Source of the DNA: Candidatus Marsarchaeota archaeon
Lineage (GTDB): Archaea > Micrarchaeota > Micrarchaeia > Micrarchaeales > Micrarchaeaceae
Direction of reading: 5' to 3'
DNA length: 64,000 nt
Assembly (NCBI GenBank): GCA_023485295.1
Contig: JAMCZQ010000002.1
Span: forward strand, 116,567-180,566
Positions 26,444 to 35,300 of the stretch are shown one piece after another. Made by a program: the position numbers and the translations under genes. Within the stretch, counting starts at the first letter, position 1. Each line of letters opens with the position of its first letter. Below the pieces are notes generated by a model. The model was not told the origin of the DNA. It did not search any database and was given only the letters and a program-made list of their open reading frames with translations.

Positions 26444-27709
26444 CTATGGCCTTTTTTCCGGCAAATGCCCGTAAACGTACTTTGAAGCCCTTTTTACCTT
26501 TTTTGCAAGGTCCTCGCCGAAACCGTTCCTGTAAAGCAGGTTTCCCCTGACTATGGTAGCAGCCACGTCTGAAGGATTTGCAGAATATACGGCATCGCTT
26601 AGGATGCTGCTTCTTAAGCTATTTGCCGATCTCCTTAGAAGCACGATGTTTGCTGGCGCGCCCCTGGCTATCCCGTAAGCCCTGCCGTAAAGAAAGCCTG
26701 ACGCATTGCTCGTCGCAAAGCTGAATGCATCCTTAGCAGAAATCGCGCCCGGATTCCTGAGCCTCACGCCCTGCAGCAATGCGCCATACTTCATCTCGCT
26801 GAAGATATCGAGGGAATTATTGCTTGCCACGCTGTCTGTGCCAAGGGTTATCCTCGCACCACGCTTGTTCATTTCATATACTGGCGCAATGCCGGAACCA
26901 AGCTTCATATTGCTTGTAGGGTTGTAAGATATAGCTCCGGACTCCGAGACGATAGCCACCTCTTTCCTGCTTAGCCATACGCAATGCACTGCAAGAAGCC
27001 TTTTGTTAATGAATCCGTATTTGTGCAGCCACTCTACCGGACCAAAGCCGTATTTTTTCCTGTGCTCCCTTACCTCGAACTGCGTTTCTGCTATGTGCAT
27101 GGTTACTTTTTTGTCATATTTTTCAGCCAATTCGTATGCCGATCCTATCGTATCCTTAGAGGCGGCATATACCCCCTGTATGGCTATCATCGGATTTACA
27201 TTCGGATGCCTGTTTCTTCTTATGAAATTCTCGGCGTTGGAAACGGGATCGCCATTTTGCGTAGTTTTGTCCCTGTCAAGCACGACCCAGGCCAGATTGC
27301 CCTGGTAGCCCATGTCAGACACGGCCCTTGCCACAGAATCCTCTCCGTAATAGAAGTCCACAAAATCAGTGATCCCATTCCTTATCATTTCGGCAATGCC
27401 CAATACTGCAGAATTGTATATCATGTCTGCGCTATTCCTTGCGTCAAAGGCCGATGTTTCGCGGATGAAATCCCACAATCCAAGCCCGTCCACGCGCCCG
27501 CGCAAAGCGGCCATTGCTATGTGCGCATGCGTATTGATGAATCCAGGAATTGCGGCCAGCCCCTCTGCACGTGCATTTATCGTAACTTCAGCCTTCGAAT
27601 TTATTCTTCCAATCTTGCTTATGCTGCCGTCTTCAACCAATATGTCCGCATGTGCCTGCCTGAAATCCGGAAGCAGTACGTCTGCTCCTTTTATCAATAT
27701 GCTGTTCAT
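26444..27709 (-). CDS. Amidohydrolase, MtaD/SAH-deaminase-like
   Basis: 421 aa. TIM-barrel metal-dependent deaminase of the TrzN/AtzB/MtaD group. Metal ligands: PGFINTHAHIAMAALRG (HxH), HIAETQFE, VHCVWLS and LGTDSVASNN. WDFIRETSAFD and SYNPTSNMKLGSGIAP match the 5-methylthioadenosine/S-adenosylhomocysteine deaminase pattern. It probably deaminates an adenosine-type thio-nucleoside to the inosine form. Its start overlaps the end of the M49-like peptidase gene by 4 nt, so the two are translationally coupled in a Nudix-peptidase-amidohydrolase operon. The exact substrate is uncertain; related deaminases act on cytosine or guanine. Confidence 0.88.
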   Translation of the reverse strand: MNSILIKGADVLLPDFRQAHADILVEDGSISKIGRINSKAEVTINARAEGLAAIPGFINTHAHIAMAALRGRVDGLGLWDFIRETSAFDARNSADMIYNSAVLGIAEMIRNGITDFVDFYYGEDSVARAVSDMGYQGNLAWVVLDRDKTTQNGDPVSNAENFIRRNRHPNVNPMIAIQGVYAASKDTIGSAYELAEKYDKKVTMHIAETQFEVREHRKKYGFGPVEWLHKYGFINKRLLAVHCVWLSRKEVAIVSESGAISYNPTSNMKLGSGIAPVYEMNKRGARITLGTDSVASNNSLDIFSEMKYGALLQGVRLRNPGAISAKDAFSFATSNASGFLYGRAYGIARGAPANIVLLRRSANSLRSSILSDAVYSANPSDVAATIVRGNLLYRNGFGEDLAKKVKRASKYVYGHLPEKRP

Positions 27710-29379
27710 GCAGGTCCCTGCAGCCTATGCTGTTTTGGCACAGCGTCCACCGGCAAATCCCCTATTGAATTATAAGCCTCTTCAAGCTCTGCCGTGTAGC
27801 GGCAGTATTTTTCCGTAAGCCTTTCAGCCCTGCCGTAATCGCCGGAAGCCTCTACGCTGTTGAGCTCCCTCACGAGCTTTATTATTGCAGCCTCTATTTT
27901 GTCCATGTCTATTCCAAACCGCTTTTCCTTTGGATTGTAGAAAATCCCGCCATTCTCCTTCAGGTAGTTGTATTCAATGGCTTCGCCCATTGCATGCGCC
28001 TCTTTCAGGCCCATGCGCATGCCGCGAAGAAGGTCTGCAGCAAGATAGCTGACGTAAAAGCTCTCCATTGATATGCTTCCTAGCATGCCCTGCTTGGCAA
28101 AATGCATAGCGCAGAAAATGCCAGTAATGTCAGCACGCGCCTCCTCTATGTGCAAAAAAAGCTCTTTAAGTGCTATGGACGCCGGAACATATTCGCTTCC
28201 GATCCTTGCTTCGCTTGCGCCGAGCCCGTGCGAAAGCTCATGGAAAAGTATGAAAAGGAATTGCGCCTCTTTGTCCATAAGGCTTAGCTGCTTCTTATCG
28301 AGCAGCCTTTCCGCAACCGGCATGTGCAATGCGTCGAATTTCGCATCTATTACGTTCTTCATCAGCACCTTTTTGGAGCCATGGGTTCTTCTAATCGCTT
28401 CATCGTTGGGAAGGTTGAACGCGGAAGTGGTAAAGCCTGCATTTGCCATGCCTCCAGAATAGATCTCTTCAACGACCACTATGGGAGAATTTGCCTGGCT
28501 CTTCCTTCTGAAATCCAGCCCTGCCTCTATCGGTATGGACATGTCTATCTCTTCGAGTTTGCTTGCAAAGACCTTTAGCCTTCTAGTTTCTTCATCGTTC
28601 CTTATGCTTACATACGATTCGAAAAATCCCTTGTAGCCAAATTTCCTGTCGTCATACGTTTCGTACGGGCCTATTGTGGGCTCTATCCTGCTGTCAAGCT
28701 TAAGCCAAAGCTTCTGCTGCTCGTCATAGTCGTTGGACAGGAACGCATTTGCCGTGGCCTTCAGGTAGGCGCTTAGCGATTTATTGTCTGCTGCATTGGC
28801 CGCTTCGTTCAGCTTCGCCGCAGCCTTTTCAAGCAATTTTCTATACTTGTCTGCGTAGGCCACTGCAACAAGCCTGTTGCCATGCCTTTCTATTGCAGTA
28901 TAATAGCTTTTTGCAGCGCTCGGGTCTATTTCCCCCTTGGCCATGGCGCTCTCAAGCTCCTCCTTAGCAATGCCTTCCGGGTAAACAGCCACGCCTTTGC
29001 ATATGCCATTGCCTGTTATAAATGGCTTCAGGCCGTTGAATATGTCCCACGGCGATTTGTTGAACAATGCATACTTCAGCCTTTCGCTGTTTGCACCACT
29101 GCTATTTTCCCCAAGCTTTCGGACCACGTCAAGCATTGCAGGGCATATCTGCTCTGCATATACTGAATCTATTATTTCGGAAACGTCTTCTAGGAGCTCT
29201 ACGACTTTCATTTCACTGCGCGTGAGCACTGGCACCTTATCCGTCAGTTCAAAATAAGTGAGCTTGCCCAAGCCGTTCCTTATGGCATTATCATCAAATT
29301 CATACCCATCCATTATGACCACTATGTGCGATCGTCGGGACTGTTTGTTTGTTATTGTATACTGTCCCGTAGACTGCAT
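27706..29379 (-). CDS. M49-like zinc metallopeptidase (dipeptidyl peptidase III-related)
   Basis: 557 aa. The zinc motif FHELSHGLG near residues 384-392 is followed about 35 residues later by HIEEARADITG. This is the layout of M49-related proteins: HExxH (classical DPP III has HExxxH) plus EExxAD supplying the third ligand. The N-terminal half is helical without a clear motif; a segment near residues 296-305 (SPIVVVEEIY) may be part of the substrate cleft. Similar domains occur fused to Nudix hydrolases in plant NUDX3-type proteins, and here the gene directly upstream (20 nt) is a Nudix hydrolase. The start may be internal (MDGYEFDDNA, about 29313). Confidence 0.75.
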   Translation of the reverse strand: MQSTGQYTITNKQSRRSHIVVIMDGYEFDDNAIRNGLGKLTYFELTDKVPVLTRSEMKVVELLEDVSEIIDSVYAEQICPAMLDVVRKLGENSSGANSERLKYALFNKSPWDIFNGLKPFITGNGICKGVAVYPEGIAKEELESAMAKGEIDPSAAKSYYTAIERHGNRLVAVAYADKYRKLLEKAAAKLNEAANAADNKSLSAYLKATANAFLSNDYDEQQKLWLKLDSRIEPTIGPYETYDDRKFGYKGFFESYVSIRNDEETRRLKVFASKLEEIDMSIPIEAGLDFRRKSQANSPIVVVEEIYSGGMANAGFTTSAFNLPNDEAIRRTHGSKKVLMKNVIDAKFDALHMPVAERLLDKKQLSLMDKEAQFLFILFHELSHGLGASEARIGSEYVPASIALKELFLHIEEARADITGIFCAMHFAKQGMLGSISMESFYVSYLAADLLRGMRMGLKEAHAMGEAIEYNYLKENGGIFYNPKEKRFGIDMDKIEAAIIKLVRELNSVEASGDYGRAERLTEKYCRYTAELEEAYNSIGDLPVDAVPKQHRLQGPA

Positions 29380-29399
29380 ATTTCATTCAACCACCTAAG

Positions 29400-29843
29400 T
29401 TACTTCAGCTTTTGGTATAATACGTTAATTCTAGAATAGTTCTTCTTTATAAAATGATCTGATTTAAGGCTTCTAATCTTACGCATGTGTAGCAATCGCT
29501 TTCCTTCATGTTCGCTAGAAAGGGTAACATTTCTTAGTTCTAGGTTTAAATCGATACAGACAAAAAATGATGTCTGCCATCTTATTCCATCATTGCCTAC
29601 ATAATTTATCGTTGATAACTTGCGCCATCTTCTTGAAGATACTTTCAACCCTGTTTCCTCAAGTAGCTCGCGCACTGCCGCCTCCTTTGCCGTTTCGTCT
29701 GTTTCAACCCCTCCGCCGGGAAGTGTCCAAGCATTTGAGTTCTTTCTGTCGTTTTTTGCCCTTAGAAGATATAATATTGCAGGATCTTTCCTGTTCATTA
29801 TTACAATGATATGTACTAACCTTTTAGTTTCCCTTATGTTCAT
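29400..29843 (-). CDS. Nudix hydrolase
   Basis: 147 aa. The Nudix box is complete: GGGVETDETAKEAAVRELLE followed by ETGL, with the catalytic REllEE glutamates. The N-terminal strands (VHIIVIMNRKD; ILYLLRAKNDRK) and LPGGGVE fit MutT-like enzymes cleaving nucleoside-diphosphate-linked compounds. Substrate unknown. It is AT-richer in codon use than its neighbours (many AGA, ATA and TTA codons), as is the carbamoyltransferase fragment beside it, which may indicate later acquisition. It heads the operon with the M49-like peptidase and amidohydrolase. Confidence 0.88.
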   Translation of the reverse strand: MNIRETKRLVHIIVIMNRKDPAILYLLRAKNDRKNSNAWTLPGGGVETDETAKEAAVRELLEETGLKVSSRRWRKLSTINYVGNDGIRWQTSFFVCIDLNLELRNVTLSSEHEGKRLLHMRKIRSLKSDHFIKKNYSRINVLYQKLK

Positions 29844-29906
29844 GAAAACACATATGCAAACTATTAAAATAAACAGTTGATATTATTAAAACAATAGGTT
29901 CATCAA

Positions 29907-30054
29907 ATGGGCATAGTAGTTGGCTTTAACTGGCCGATATCACATGATCATTGTTCTGCTGCAATAGTCGACGGTAGATTAGTGTTCGCTTCGGAGGAAG
30001 AAAGACACACCAGACATAAACACTCACTTATGGAGCCCCCTTTCAACTCAATGC
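29907..30054 (+). pseudogene. N-terminal fragment of a NodU/CmcH-type carbamoyltransferase
   Basis: The first ~48 residues (GIVVGFNWPISHDHCSAAIV, then DGRLVFASEEERHTRHKHS) match the start of carbamoyltransferases, which open with G-x-x-x-x-x-x-x-H-D-x-S-A-A-x-V and EEERxTRxKH. After EPPFNSM, at about 30050, homology ends; the frame runs on antisense through the tRNA-Gly gene to 30194 with no family-like sequence. The intact family is over 500 residues, so this is a remnant cut off next to a tRNA. It could have arisen by insertion, excision or rearrangement at the tRNA. AT-rich like the Nudix gene. Confidence 0.65.
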
Positions 30055-30132
30055 TTTCCCTTCCGTTTCTGCCTCGTAATCGCAGTACATGCGGATGTGC
30101 ATCGCCTTGGCGCCTTCCTAGTAAATATGAAA

Positions 30133-30205
30133 TGCGATCGCCGGGATTTGAACCCGGGTTTTTGCCTTGGAAGGGCAAAGTCCTACCAGGCTAGACTACG
30201 ATCGC
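30133..30205 (-). tRNA. tRNA-Gly(TCC)
   Basis: On the minus strand: acceptor GCGATCG/CGATCGC with discriminator A, D arm GTCT-AGCCTGGTA-GGAC, anticodon stem TTGCC/GGCAA with loop CTTCCAA (anticodon TCC), T arm CCGGG-TTCAAAT-CCCGG. 73 nt, no intron. It lies directly beside a truncated carbamoyltransferase fragment. Confidence 0.93.
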
Positions 30206-30302
30206 AGCCATACTCTAAATTAAAGCCAGAATAGATTTAAAACTAATATTAAAATCCCTTTCTATAAAAGGACCAAAATAAGAACGAGCAATTTTGGGAG
30301 CT

Positions 30303-30322
30303 GGCGCCGCAAACGCGGCGCC
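30303..30322. other. Perfect GC-rich hairpin
   Basis: GGCGCCGC-AAAC-GCGGCGCC forms an 8-bp stem with a 4-nt loop. It lies about 20 nt beyond the stop of the minus-strand 96-aa gene (30343), after a T/A stretch. It could end that transcript or be a structured RNA element. Confidence 0.5.
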
Positions 30323-30342
30323 GTATTTACTGGTTTATCTTT

Positions 30343-30633
30343 TTAGCTTTTTGCAGCTATTATTATCGCTGCTGCTCCAAGCCTGTTCATCTGCTTCCTT
30401 CTTTTGACTACCGTTGCCTTTTTCATCACTTCTAATGCCGTTTCTGCCAGGAAGCTCTTAAGGGCGGCTTCTGCATTCGCATCCGGCTCCTCATTCGTTA
30501 CTGCCTTCAGGAATGGGCCGAAATCCACTTCCTTCAGCTTCGCCGCCGCCAATGCCTCGATGTCCTGTTCGCCTGCTTCTTCATCTGCGAACTCCCCCAC
30601 CTCGTCTACCCTTTTTTCGAATTCGTCGTCCAT
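30343..30633 (-). CDS. Small acidic/basic hypothetical protein
   Basis: 96 aa. The first ~40 residues are very acidic (EFEKRVDEVGEFADEEAGEQ). The last ~35 are helical and basic, ending in a hydrophobic Ala/Ile run (KRRKQMNRLGAAAIIIAAKS). A TATA-like GCTTATATATAAC (minus strand, about 30680-30690) lies about 26 nt before the expected RNA start, with AGGTGAAA in the leader. No domain is recognised. The good promoter and hairpin suggest an independent, expressed gene. Confidence 0.55.
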   Translation of the reverse strand: MDDEFEKRVDEVGEFADEEAGEQDIEALAAAKLKEVDFGPFLKAVTNEEPDANAEAALKSFLAETALEVMKKATVVKRRKQMNRLGAAAIIIAAKS

Positions 30634-30810
30634 TGGACCAACTACGGTTTTTCACCTATGTTTATTATTCGGTATTTGTTATATATAAGCCTTTTGTGGA
30701 ACTTTCTAATAAATAATTAGAAATATCTACTGCAAGCACCAAAGCATGCATCAAAGAATAAAGCAAGAACAAGAAGCAAAAGCCCGTGCAGAAGCGCGGG
30801 CCAGACCAAT

Positions 30811-31626
30811 TCACGTGAATGTGACTACTGTGCTGTTCGAATAGCCGTCATAATGTGCAGTCACCATTACTTCCCCTGGGTGTGTGCTGTATATGTAATC
30901 CGAAGCCACTCCTGTAGAGCCTGTAAACGTGTTGCTGCTTTCAAGCTTAGCAATGCTGTTGTTCAGCGTCAGGTTCAGCGTAACGTCGTTTGCCCTTGAG
31001 CCCATGAAGTAAAATGACACATTCAATGGGTCCTGTGCCCCATTTGCGCTAACTGCCACGTACCCTGGGCTTATCGCCACTCCTGTCTTGCCTGCCTGCA
31101 CGCCTGGCGTCACGGCATAGTCCAGCACGCCCTTGTACACCTGCAAAGGCGGATCCGCGCATGTGCCGTTAAACTCGCCGTATTTGCTAAGGCCGCAGTT
31201 GTAATCCTCTATGTATACGTTGGACCTGAGCGACTTGCCAAAGCTGTCCGGCACGCTCGCATTGCATATGAAGGTCTCGCCAGGGCTCACATATTGCGGA
31301 GTGCAGCTAGAAGTGAAATTCGTGCTTCCCAAGCTTATAACCATTACTGGATCCTTTATCGGGTAATATTCCGGGTTGCTTGCAAGCATGCCTATCCTGA
31401 CCGCACTGTGGTTTGCAGGATTTATCCCTACATAATAGCTGTCGCACTGTACGCCTACTATGAACGTGCATGTATTTGAAGGAAGGTTCGCAGGCACCAG
31501 CACATAGAAATACAGAAGCCCTGTCGCAGCAACCACGATGAGCAAAGCCCATCCGTATGTGACAAGGTATTCCAAGCTGCTCTGCCCAGCCTTGCCTTTA
31601 CCCCACGCTAATCTATTTCGCCCCAC
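30811..31626 (-). CDS. Class III signal peptide (prepilin-like) surface protein
   Basis: 271 aa, GTG start at 31626. The N-terminus WGKGKAGQSSLEYLVTYGWA is a textbook class III signal (basic residues, G/Q-S-S-L-E-Y-L) followed by a hydrophobic helix to about residue 42. The extracellular part contains three Cys pairs (for example CTFIVGVQCDSY; CTPQYVSPGETFIC), N-x-S/T sequons, and a C-terminal region like a bacterial Ig/Big domain (NTFTGSTGVASDYIYSTHPG). It is processed by an EppA/PibD-type peptidase in known archaea. TATA-like TTAATATATC (31655-31668) precedes it. Probably a pilin-like or exposed protein. Confidence 0.82.
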   Translation of the reverse strand: MGRNRLAWGKGKAGQSSLEYLVTYGWALLIVVAATGLLYFYVLVPANLPSNTCTFIVGVQCDSYYVGINPANHSAVRIGMLASNPEYYPIKDPVMVISLGSTNFTSSCTPQYVSPGETFICNASVPDSFGKSLRSNVYIEDYNCGLSKYGEFNGTCADPPLQVYKGVLDYAVTPGVQAGKTGVAISPGYVAVSANGAQDPLNVSFYFMGSRANDVTLNLTLNNSIAKLESSNTFTGSTGVASDYIYSTHPGEVMVTAHYDGYSNSTVVTFT

Positions 31627-31724
31627 CTATACCACCATTTATTAATAGCGTAGGTTTCAGATATATTAACATTTCGGTCGCCTATTTAAAGAAAAGAAGT
31701 AAGCAACATTATTAAAGCTTGCGC

Positions 31725-32306
31725 TCATTCTGCAGATTTCCACAGCTCGTCAAAATGCCTTTTAAGCCTGGCTACGTCGTCATGGCCGCTGAACGCCTCC
31801 ATCCTTTCTATGTTCCTGTGCATGCCTGCATAAGTCAGGTTGGCGCTGCCTGTCGCGGCAATGCCCTCGCCTATATAGATCTTTTCATGGACGAACGAAT
31901 CGTTAACGCTGCGCACATTTATGCGCGGGCGCCTGCCCCTGAATGCAATCCTGTGAAGCGCAAGCATCGCAAGCCATAGCCCGAACACGTCTATAAAAAT
32001 CAGCGCGAACGCATACATGCCGAGAAAATACGCCAGCGCCGCTATCGCGGCCACATATGCCCCGTGCAAAGGCCTTGGCCCTGGAGCAGCGATCCGGCCT
32101 GGCCGGCCAAAAACAGTGCGCTTGGTCTGCTCAGTCGTAATGAGGTATACGTTCTTTCTAAGTGCAACGCGAGCCAGCATCTTTGCGTAATAGCCGCTTA
32201 CGTAAGGCGATATTATGTAAAGGCTCTTGCCCTTCGAGAAGATTATGCGCTCTACAATCCTGTAGGAGTTTTTGCCGCTTTCAGCTTTATCTAGCGCCAT
32301 CTGCAT
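31725..32306 (-). CDS. PLD-like phosphodiesterase with internal membrane hairpin
   Basis: 193 aa. The N-terminal half has a PLD-fold strand-helix start (KSLYIISPYVSGYYAKML). The C-terminal part carries the active-site motif VHEKIYIGEGIAATGSANLT, an HxK(x)4(E)...GSxN variant in which the usual Asp is Glu. Between them (about residues 80-122) are two hydrophobic segments, giving a membrane hairpin. One HKD motif per chain means it would have to dimerise to form an active site, as single-motif nucleases do. It follows ileS by 6 nt, probably co-transcribed. It could be a membrane-bound nuclease or lipid phosphodiesterase. Confidence 0.7.
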   Translation of the reverse strand: MQMALDKAESGKNSYRIVERIIFSKGKSLYIISPYVSGYYAKMLARVALRKNVYLITTEQTKRTVFGRPGRIAAPGPRPLHGAYVAAIAALAYFLGMYAFALIFIDVFGLWLAMLALHRIAFRGRRPRINVRSVNDSFVHEKIYIGEGIAATGSANLTYAGMHRNIERMEAFSGHDDVARLKRHFDELWKSAE

Positions 32307-32312
32307 GCCGTT

Positions 32313-35300
32313 TCACAGGGCCCTTATCGCAACCCTCATGCTGGTGTCCATCACTTCCACAGGCACAGGCGACAGCGATTCAGGGAATTCCTTTGTAAGC
32401 GTTATTCTCTTGGCGTTGAGCGATCGCTTCAGCGATTCCGAGAACGACTCTATCGCCTTGCCGACCTGGCTCTCGGCGTCTATGTATATCTCTATAGCGT
32501 CGGATCGCTTTAGGCCCATGCCCTTCCTCTCAAGCTGTATCCTCCTTGCAAGCTCGCGGACCATGGCCTCTTCAAGCAGCCCCTCGCTTAGCTCCTTTTC
32601 TATCGCGACATACCCTCCTTCGAAGGGCTTCATGTTTTCGCTCATGCTGAATTCAAGCAGCGAAACGTGCTCTGGCCTTATCCTGGCAGGCCCCATCTTG
32701 GTGTGAAGCGTATAAGAGCCATCGGATTCGAACCCCTTTTTGATCTCTGAAGGCTCAGTATCGGCTATCGCCTCTGCCACTGCATTCGCCATGCCCTTGA
32801 ATTCTGGGCCTATCTTTTGGAACTGCGGCTTTGCCTCGAGCCCAACCTTCTGCGCGCTCTTCACGTCAACAGCCTTCGAATTGGTGTACTCTGCTATAAG
32901 GTTCGAATAGCGCAGCAGAGTGTTGTATTCCGAGGCGCCCTTTGCCTCTATGGTCGCCTTGCTTATCGGCCACCTTAGGGGTATGCGCTCGGCCTCCCTT
33001 GCGTTTAGTATGGCGCTTATTGCCGACTTTGCTATCTCGAATTCGGCCTCCAGCTCCTTGCTTATGTATTCGCTTTTGCCCTTGGGCCACTTTTCCATGA
33101 ATACGCTCTCTTCAGCGCTGCGGAGCATCTTCAGGCTGATGTATTCAGATGTAAACGGTATTATTGGCGCTGCAAGTATGAGCACAGTGCTAAGCACATT
33201 CCCCACAATCTGCATCGTAGACCTTTGCAGCAGCTTGCTGCTCCCAAGCAGCTTCTTCTTCGCCACCTTGAGGTAGAACCTGCTGAAGTCCTCGTTGACA
33301 AAGTACCTTATCTTGTTCGCAGCTATGTGCGACTCGTAGTTCTCGTATGCGTCCGTGACGTCTATAATCAGCGACTGCAGCCTTGACATTATCCACCTGT
33401 CTTCCAGGTCGTCTGGCTTCTTTGGAGTCTTGTTCCATTTTGGATATGCGTTGATCAGGCGCCCATACTCGCTTATCAGGTTGGCAGTGTTGTATAGTAT
33501 GCTTATTGTTCGTTCCGCATCCTTGAGCTCCCTCCTGCTGAACATCATATCAAGCCATGGCGTGTGGCTAACGCTCCAGAGCCTGAACGCATCGGCGCTC
33601 ACTATATTGGTAAGCTCCCTTACAGGGACATAATTGCCAAGCTTCTTGTGCATCTCCCTTCCATCCTCTGCAAGCAGCATCCCGTCGACGCCTATGTGCT
33701 TGAACGGGCACCTGCCGTATGCAAGGACGCCTACCTTTATCAGGCCGGAAAACCATCCCCTGAGCTGGTCCTTGCCCTCTATTATGTAGTCCACGGGGAA
33801 AAGCCTTTGGAATTCGCTTTCCTCTGATATGCTTGCCCTGAACGCTATGCTGGAGTCGAACCATACATCTGCAACGTCCTTAACGCGCTGCATATCGCTT
33901 CCGCATTTCTTGCACCTGAGCTCCACCGCATCTATGTACGGCCTGTGCAGGTCTGTAAGCGAATCCACAGAATGCTTGTCAGTAGCGCTTTCCCTGAGCT
34001 CCTCCAGCGAGCCGATTACCTGCCGCTCGCCGCACTTCTCGCAAATCCATATCGGCAGCGGTATGCCCCAGTACCTCTGCCTTGATATGCACCAGTCTGG
34101 CGAGTTAGACAATACGTCGGCCTGCCATGCCTTTGCCTCGTCCGGATGCCACTTCGCTTTTGCGTTTTCGGCAAGCATTTTTTTCTTTACTTTCTGTATG
34201 TCAAAGAACCACTGCGGCGTGGCTATGAATATGAGCTTGGAATCGCACCTCCAGCAATGCGGATAGCTGTGGGTTATGCTGCCATTGAACAGCAGCGCCC
34301 CGATCTGCTTCAGGTCTGCGATGACTGCTTTGTTTGCCTCGTCCGGAACAACCAGGTGCTCGTACTTGCCTGCTTCTTTCGTGTATTCCGCATTGCCTGC
34401 CACAGGGGAAAATATGGGCAGCCCGCGCCGCATGCCTGCATTGTAGTCTTCAAGCCCGTGCCCTGGCGCTATGTGCACAAGGCCTGTCCCTTCATCCATT
34501 GTCACAAGGCCCTCCTCGCATATTACCTTATGCACGCTGCGCAGCTCCTTCTGCATCGGCACAAACTGCTCCAGCGGGTTTGCATATTCAAGACCTTCTA
34601 GTTCAGATCCGTAGAATTCGCCAGTTATCACAGCGCTTTCATTAAGCATCGATGCCACCGCATCTGTGCGCTTCTTAGCAACTATCAGCAGCCTGCCGCC
34701 GAATTTGGCAAGAACATAAAGCTCTTTCGGATTTACTGCAACAGCAACGTTTGCAGGCAGGGTCCACGGGGTAGTTGTCCATATCAGGAGCGAGTATGAG
34801 CCTTCTTCGGCGTCTATCTTTGCGTTCGAGCCGTTCTTAACGACCTTGAACGTTACTGCTATCGAAGGGTCGTTATCCTCCTTGTACTCTGCCTCCATAG
34901 TTCCCTGCGACACAGGGGTCTGGCATCTCGGGCAGTACAACGTTGTTTTTGTGTCGTTGTAAAGCAGTCCGTTGTCGCTTATGCGCTTGAACATGCTCCA
35001 GGCAGCCTCTATGTAGCTGCTCTTGTATGGTATGTAGGGATGCGCGAAATCAAGGGTTATGCCGAACCTCTCGTAATCGCTGTCCATCCTGCCTATTCCT
35101 TCATCAACATAGGCCCTGCATTCCTTTATGAACGATTCAACGCCTATCTTTGTCTCTATGTCCTGCTTGCTCTTGAGCTCCAGCTTCTTCTCAACCTTGT
35201 TCTCTATGGGAAGCCCGTGGACATCATAGCCAGGCATGTCGCGCACGTCATAGCCCCTGAAGCGCCTATACCTCAACGTTATATCCTTTATCGCCTTTAC

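Noticed and set aside
26984..27775. 263-codon frame antisense to the amidohydrolase
   Set aside because: Cys/Tyr-rich shadow of a gene with intact metal-binding motifs on the other strand.
30055..30194. Continuation of the carbamoyltransferase frame
   Set aside because: It is the antisense of tRNA-Gly and unrelated to the family; the homologous part ends at about 30050.
29844..30343. Integrase or att site at tRNA-Gly
   Set aside because: No integrase gene and no second copy of the tRNA 3' end were found in the window, so only a scar is proposed.
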